Assembly (NCBI RefSeq): GCF_036417845.1
Contig: NC_089978.1
Coordinates: forward strand, 127,068,183-127,132,182
DNA: 64,000 nt
Source of the DNA: Apteryx mantelli
Taxonomy: Eukaryota > Chordata > Aves > Apterygiformes > Apterygidae
Direction: 5' to 3'
This document shows, one piece after another, positions 59,865 to 64,000 of this stretch. Position 1 is the stretch's first letter. Each line of letters opens with the position of its first letter. The translations under genes and the position numbers were made by a program. Below the pieces are notes generated by a model that made no database searches, had not been told where the DNA came from, and was given only the letters and a program-made list of their open reading frames with translations.

Positions 59865-62300
59865 AAGCAAAACAAGATGTTCCATTTGGAAAATGTCCTA
59901 TTATTCTCCAAAGAAACTTTCCTAATAGAATGATGTAGGGAAAGGGACAATCTTGATTAAGTAATGGTGAGGGAAGCTGGAGGAAGAAGTGTGTTACTTG
60001 TAAATGATTTCTTTTCCTTTGTAGCAATGATTCTCTTACGTTTCTGAGGCTTCACCAGCTCACAGGATAAAATGCTTCTGGCTTAATAAACCACCATATT
60101 TTGAAGAACCTTTTTCTTTCATGAAGCTTTTGACCAGGTTTAACCTCGGCTGTGGCCTTGCTGCTTTTTGCTCTGGCAGCGCTGTTGTAACAAAATGGCA
60201 ATGAGCTATTAAAATGTGCGCTTCTCTTGCCTAGATTTCCTACTGGAGTTCTTCTGTTTTTGCATTGGGCTCTGTCTTCTGTTTCTGGCCTTCTGTGGAA
60301 CTGTTCTCGTTTCCTTTTGTGTGTTTTATTATGAAGAACCACAGTCTTGCTTTATCATAGGAAAAGGGGAACCATTTATCTCAGCAGCTAACTGAGTGTG
60401 CTTGAGGATTTCAGGAATACACAAGAGGAACCTGTTTCTGTTGTTTATTATTTTTATTCCTGCAATACCCAGGAGCCTCGCTTATGAGCCCTGATGCTAA
60501 ACGAGATGCTCTACACAAACAACAGAAAGATGATTTCTTTTTTAGAGAGCCTGACTCCGGAGTGCAATGCAAAGCCGTGCAGAAATACCTCACCTGGTTT
60601 TGAGCAAGCTTGTTTGGGCACTGGAGGTGTAGGTGGGCTAGCACTGTGCTTGGGTGCTGCATTTTGTGTAGCTATGCTATAGCTGATCCCTAGTTCACGG
60701 ATTTGCAGTGCTGCACTGGGCTGTGCAAATACCCTCAGAAAGACTATAATGGAGTACAGGAGGTGACAAACGGGGAATTTAAAGGAGCAGTGAGACGTAA
60801 AATAAGCTTGGTTAGGGTCAGGGCAGTAGTACTTACTACACACTCAAAATTAGGAATTTCCCCTCCTCCCCCTTGAAATAAATACTTCTAGGAGAAGACA
60901 CGAACCTGGCAAACGAGAGGGTAGAGAATGATTTGAGGAGGTCAGGCATCATATTCAAGAATCAAAGGGCTGAGCTGAACCTCGTGGCTGAGGAGTTCTG
61001 GCCACTGTACTTTAACAACGTGAACATAGTGTACAGGTATAGGCAGAAATCCTCTCAAAAACCGGTTTGTTGATAAGAGTTGGAATATTTTTTCCTACGA
61101 CTCATTATTTTTCCAGTTTATGAATTGCTTCACCATATTTGGAGTCCTGGACGCTTACTGCCTGATAAGGAGAAGTCGTTACTATTTATAATATGGGGTT
61201 TTATTACTCAGACTCCTGTGATGTTTAAGTACTTCTGTAAGAAGGAATGCAATATGGAAGATAATATAAACTGTAAATCTCATGAGAGAATTGCAATACA
61301 GAAGGCATTGTGTGTGTGCTCTGCAGACTGTATTTTGTACTGTTCATTTTAAATTGCTTGTTCAAGGAACCAGCAAATTAGTGACTGTACGGTGGGAAGT
61401 GGCTTCTCAAAGGTGTCCTTTAGAACAGACTATAATGCTCATGAAATTTCAGTGCTAGTAAAAATGCGCAAATAAACTTTTAAGGTAATCAAAGTAGTAC
61501 ATTCATTAATTTGATGGAAACTTTAGGCATCTTTCTTCAAACTACGTGAGACACACCTTTAACTGTACTAGACTGATGTTAATTGTGTACAGGGTGAGGT
61601 AAGCGTACTTTTGTCTCCTAACCATTTTCTCCATCACTTGTTGTGAAATTTGTAAAAGCTGCATGATACCTTCGCCGAGTGCTGTTGATCTCATTTACAA
61701 AGAGCAGAAGCTGCATTACCTTCATCTTTTACATTGTACTGGCAGCCAGTGAATTCCAAATTCAAACCTTTCTTTAATTTTCCCAAATATGAGATAAACA
61801 GACATTGCACATAAAGAGCCATTGCATATGGCTCCTGGTACAAAGAGTATTACAGTAACAAAACTGCTCTGGTCATAAATTTATGTGAATGGTAACCATG
61901 TGTCTCTGAATGCCTCCTGTTTCTCATTCAAGTTAAATGTTACTCTATCGATACTTGCCAGATCCCTTGCACTCTCATGTCTCTGTAATATTTTTAAGCC
62001 TTTTGATGCCTTGCAGTTTTTGAAGTAGTCATATTATTTTTAAGATCCCTAAATTAGGTCATAACAAAAATATTTCTATTTATCTAATCCGTTTCCTTAT
62101 GTTCACAGACCGCATGGTGTACTGGAGCATGTAATAAAAGTGGAGAGATTTAAATGGCTTACTTCACTGTCAGAAGAAAATGCTATGAAAGTCACAGGTT
62201 TCCTTTAAAAACTGGAGCCTTCTCAACTGACAGAGATGTGATGGAGTGGCTGAGAATGATTAAACACCCTTGGGGGGTGTAGGATTTGTAGGATGCAGAG

Positions 62301-62315
62301 CTAGTGAGTCACTAG
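62301..62315. promoter_or_regulatory. 15-bp palindrome centred on a consensus AP-1 site
   Basis: CTAGTGAGTCACTAG is a perfect odd-length palindrome whose centre, TGAGTCA, is the consensus AP-1 (FOS/JUN) site. AP-1 use is plausible for FILIP1L regulation, but a single site is weak evidence. Confidence 0.35.
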
Positions 62316-63030
62316 TTCAAAAATTTTTTTTATCAAAAAAAGGGACCAAGAAGAAAAAAGAAACAATCAATGATTTCTGTAGCTCATGACTACTACTGGT
62401 CTTGTGGTGATCTCATATCAGTTTTCCAGGTGCTTTTATCCAACTTGGGTTGCAATACTGAAGGCGTACAGTTGTCATCACTCACAGAGTATACGCAGTG
62501 ATTTCATAGTTTTCTTAATTACATAGACCGTCATCATAAGAGATATTGGTTATATTGGTTATCCACTTGGCCAAAAATATCAGCTCACCTTGCTTAGTGC
62601 TTCTGATCGTCCCCTTGTACATGGTAAGGATCTTCCACAGGTGAGTGAGGGTAAACGTAGTTCCCTCATCACTTTTGCTAGAGGCTTCAGTCATGCTGGA
62701 GGCAGCTGATATTCATAGCTCAGACCCCTGGTACAAGCTTTTGAGAAAATGTTTTGGCCTGGCGCGATTCTCCATTTAACGTCACTTGAGTCATGCCTCT
62801 TTAGCTAAGAACTTTTACTCCCGAGTGGATCCTTCTGACTTCTATTTTCAGTTGGATTTACTTAAAGCAATGGGTAAATGACAGCCTAGTGCTTTTAGAT
62901 AAAGCTCATGTTAGGAGGCAGCGAACTAATGAAGTATTTTGTCTGCATCCTGCTGATTTCAGAATAAGCAGCACTTTCTCAAACAAAGCCTGACTGTACT
63001 CAGCATCTATTAAAAGCACCCACTAGCTTT

Positions 63031-63046
63031 AAAAAAAAAAAAAAAA
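63031..63046. repeat. Poly(A) run (16)
   Basis: Sixteen As after cactagcttt. No recognisable retroposon body upstream. Confidence 0.85.
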
Positions 63047-64000
63047 GTAGTCTGCTGGAATCACATAATCTTCTGAAATGTCTCAAAACTGTTCTAATGC
63101 TGGCAGCCAGCATAAAACCATTGCCTGATGCTTATCTCCAGAATGCAACAGGCATCACTGCCTGACTGTTTTCAGTCAACTCAGTGCGCTGCATGTCCAG
63201 AAGTAGAGTCAAACTATCACAGCTCTGCTTTGCTTTCCAACCCCAGCTGCTGCAATAGCCCTGTCCTCCTGGCTTTCTTGCCCCCTCAGATATTTAGAAC
63301 CAAGTCCAGCACCTCTGTGGTTCAGCTCTAGGTTTTTTTACGGATTCAATACTCTTCCTGCTGGAGAAACCTGCCCATATCACTTTAATCAGCAGGTGTT
63401 TCAATCCTATCTTTCCTGATCTCTTGCTTAAGCAACTGTTTTAATTGCATTCTGTCTATTCATAATTCCCATATACCTGTCAAGCTTTCAGAGCAAATGT
63501 GGATGTGTTCTGGAAGCTTCCATGGGATTTAACCCCAGAGTTGGTGATCTCCTATGGACTCTTTCTTGCAACAGCTCAGTGTTGCCACATGTCTTTCTGC
63601 TTGTCTGTCTCCCTTCAGTTGTGGTCTCTCTGTCCCAAATATATATATGTATTTTTTTCACCTCTCTTGCTTTTTTTCTCTCCTCCAAATCCCAAACTTT
63701 GCCAGTCTTCTCTCTAACTTGTACTACCGTTGCTTGCTGAGAGAATGTCTCTGGTAACTGCTGTTTGTCCTGTGGTTCTCACCTGGTAAGTCAGAGTGAG
63801 CTGACATCCCTGACTCTGCTTGTGAACTACAGATTTCTCTCAAAAAAAGGATTTTAAATATGAACCTGAGGTCTCTACAACTGCCTTCTGGAGAACAAGT
63901 GACTGTTACAATAGCTGAGCTTTCATTTATGCCAGAGGCAGAATACCTGGTCCTTTAATTTTGTGTAATTTGAATGAGCACATAATGGGTAAAGCTACTT

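Larger units (their letters stand above)
1103..64000 (-). other. FILIP1L 5' intron/upstream region; probable CMSS1 intron on the plus strand
   Basis: All of this lies upstream of the FILIP1L start codon on the minus strand and holds no confidently recognised coding exon. The mammalian gene has a very long first intron here and is nested, in opposite orientation, in an intron of CMSS1. That layout is established for mammals and inferred here. A by-eye search of the plus strand for CMSS1 features (an N-terminal DEWWE, the Lys/Arg-rich segment, the conserved C-terminal domain) found none. The untranslated FILIP1L first exon and its promoter may lie inside or to the right of the window; I cannot place them. 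Confidence 0.6.
57725..64000. other. Gene-free intronic stretch at the right end
   Basis: AT-rich unique sequence with a C13 run near 58528-58540, an ACAA repeat at 59846-59864, an AP-1-centred palindrome at 62301-62315 and an A16 run at 63031-63046. Open frames of 60-110 codons occur on both strands without recognisable domains. Confidence 0.55.

Noticed and set aside
60052..60342. 96-codon minus-strand frame rich in Lys/Arg (looked like a ribosomal-protein retrocopy)
   Set aside because: I could not match it to any ribosomal or nucleolar protein, and there is no poly(A) tail or target-site duplication.
1103..64000. CMSS1 coding exons on the plus strand
   Set aside because: Expected from synteny with the nested arrangement, but none of the remembered CMSS1 hallmarks (DEWWE start, Lys/Arg-rich block, conserved C-terminal domain) was found by eye.
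1..64000. tRNA, rRNA, CRISPR, bacterial operon or endogenous-retrovirus structures
   Set aside because: No cloverleaf arms, no regularly spaced direct repeats, no ribosome-binding-site-led gene series, and no paired LTRs or gag/pol-like frames were seen.

Overview
The window is nuclear DNA from a vertebrate, most likely a bird. It is AT-rich and intron-dominated, with short scattered simple repeats. Its only recognisable transposon remnants are CR1-type LINE ends: one avian-style CR1 3' end near 23.26 kb, and three older, strongly diverged CR1-type tails of the kind shared by birds, crocodilians and turtles. There is no sign of bacterial gene organisation, and nearly all open frames are chance or shadow frames.

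The one gene segment I identify with confidence is at the left edge on the minus strand. Bases 816-1102 hold the start-codon exon of FILIP1L (filamin A interacting protein 1-like). The exon encodes 90 residues ending in the family's conserved acidic/leucine-rich motif, and it has good splice signals at both ends. FILIP1L therefore runs right to left. Bases 1-815 are the intron after this exon. Everything from 1103 to 64000 lies upstream of the start codon, so it is 5' intron, possibly with untranslated first exons or alternative promoters that I cannot prove.

In other vertebrates FILIP1L lies inside a very long intron of the oppositely transcribed gene CMSS1. If that synteny holds here, the plus strand of the whole window is also CMSS1 intron. 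I searched the plus strand by eye for CMSS1 coding exons, using remembered features of the protein, and found none.

Layout: 1-1.1 kb FILIP1L exon and flanks; 1.33-1.47 kb a candidate extra minus-strand exon; 7.5-8.6 kb a stretch unusually free of stop codons; 15.85-16.07 kb a candidate plus-strand exon; 19.5-19.8 kb a GC-rich patch; 21.0-21.3 kb an ancient CR1 tail; 23.26 kb a CR1 3' end; 26.05-26.7 kb a CpG-enriched patch; 38.4-40.2 kb two plus-strand sites where an acceptor abuts or nearly abuts a donor, resembling recursive splice sites or a microexon; 46.7 kb a 41-base alternating purine-pyrimidine tract; 46.95-48.06 kb two more ancient CR1 tails; 54.6 kb a 25-base candidate microexon; 56.8-57.7 kb a weak CpG-enriched zone.

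The most interesting hypothesis is stepwise (recursive) splicing of the long plus-strand host intron. No new genetic system can be demonstrated from sequence alone.
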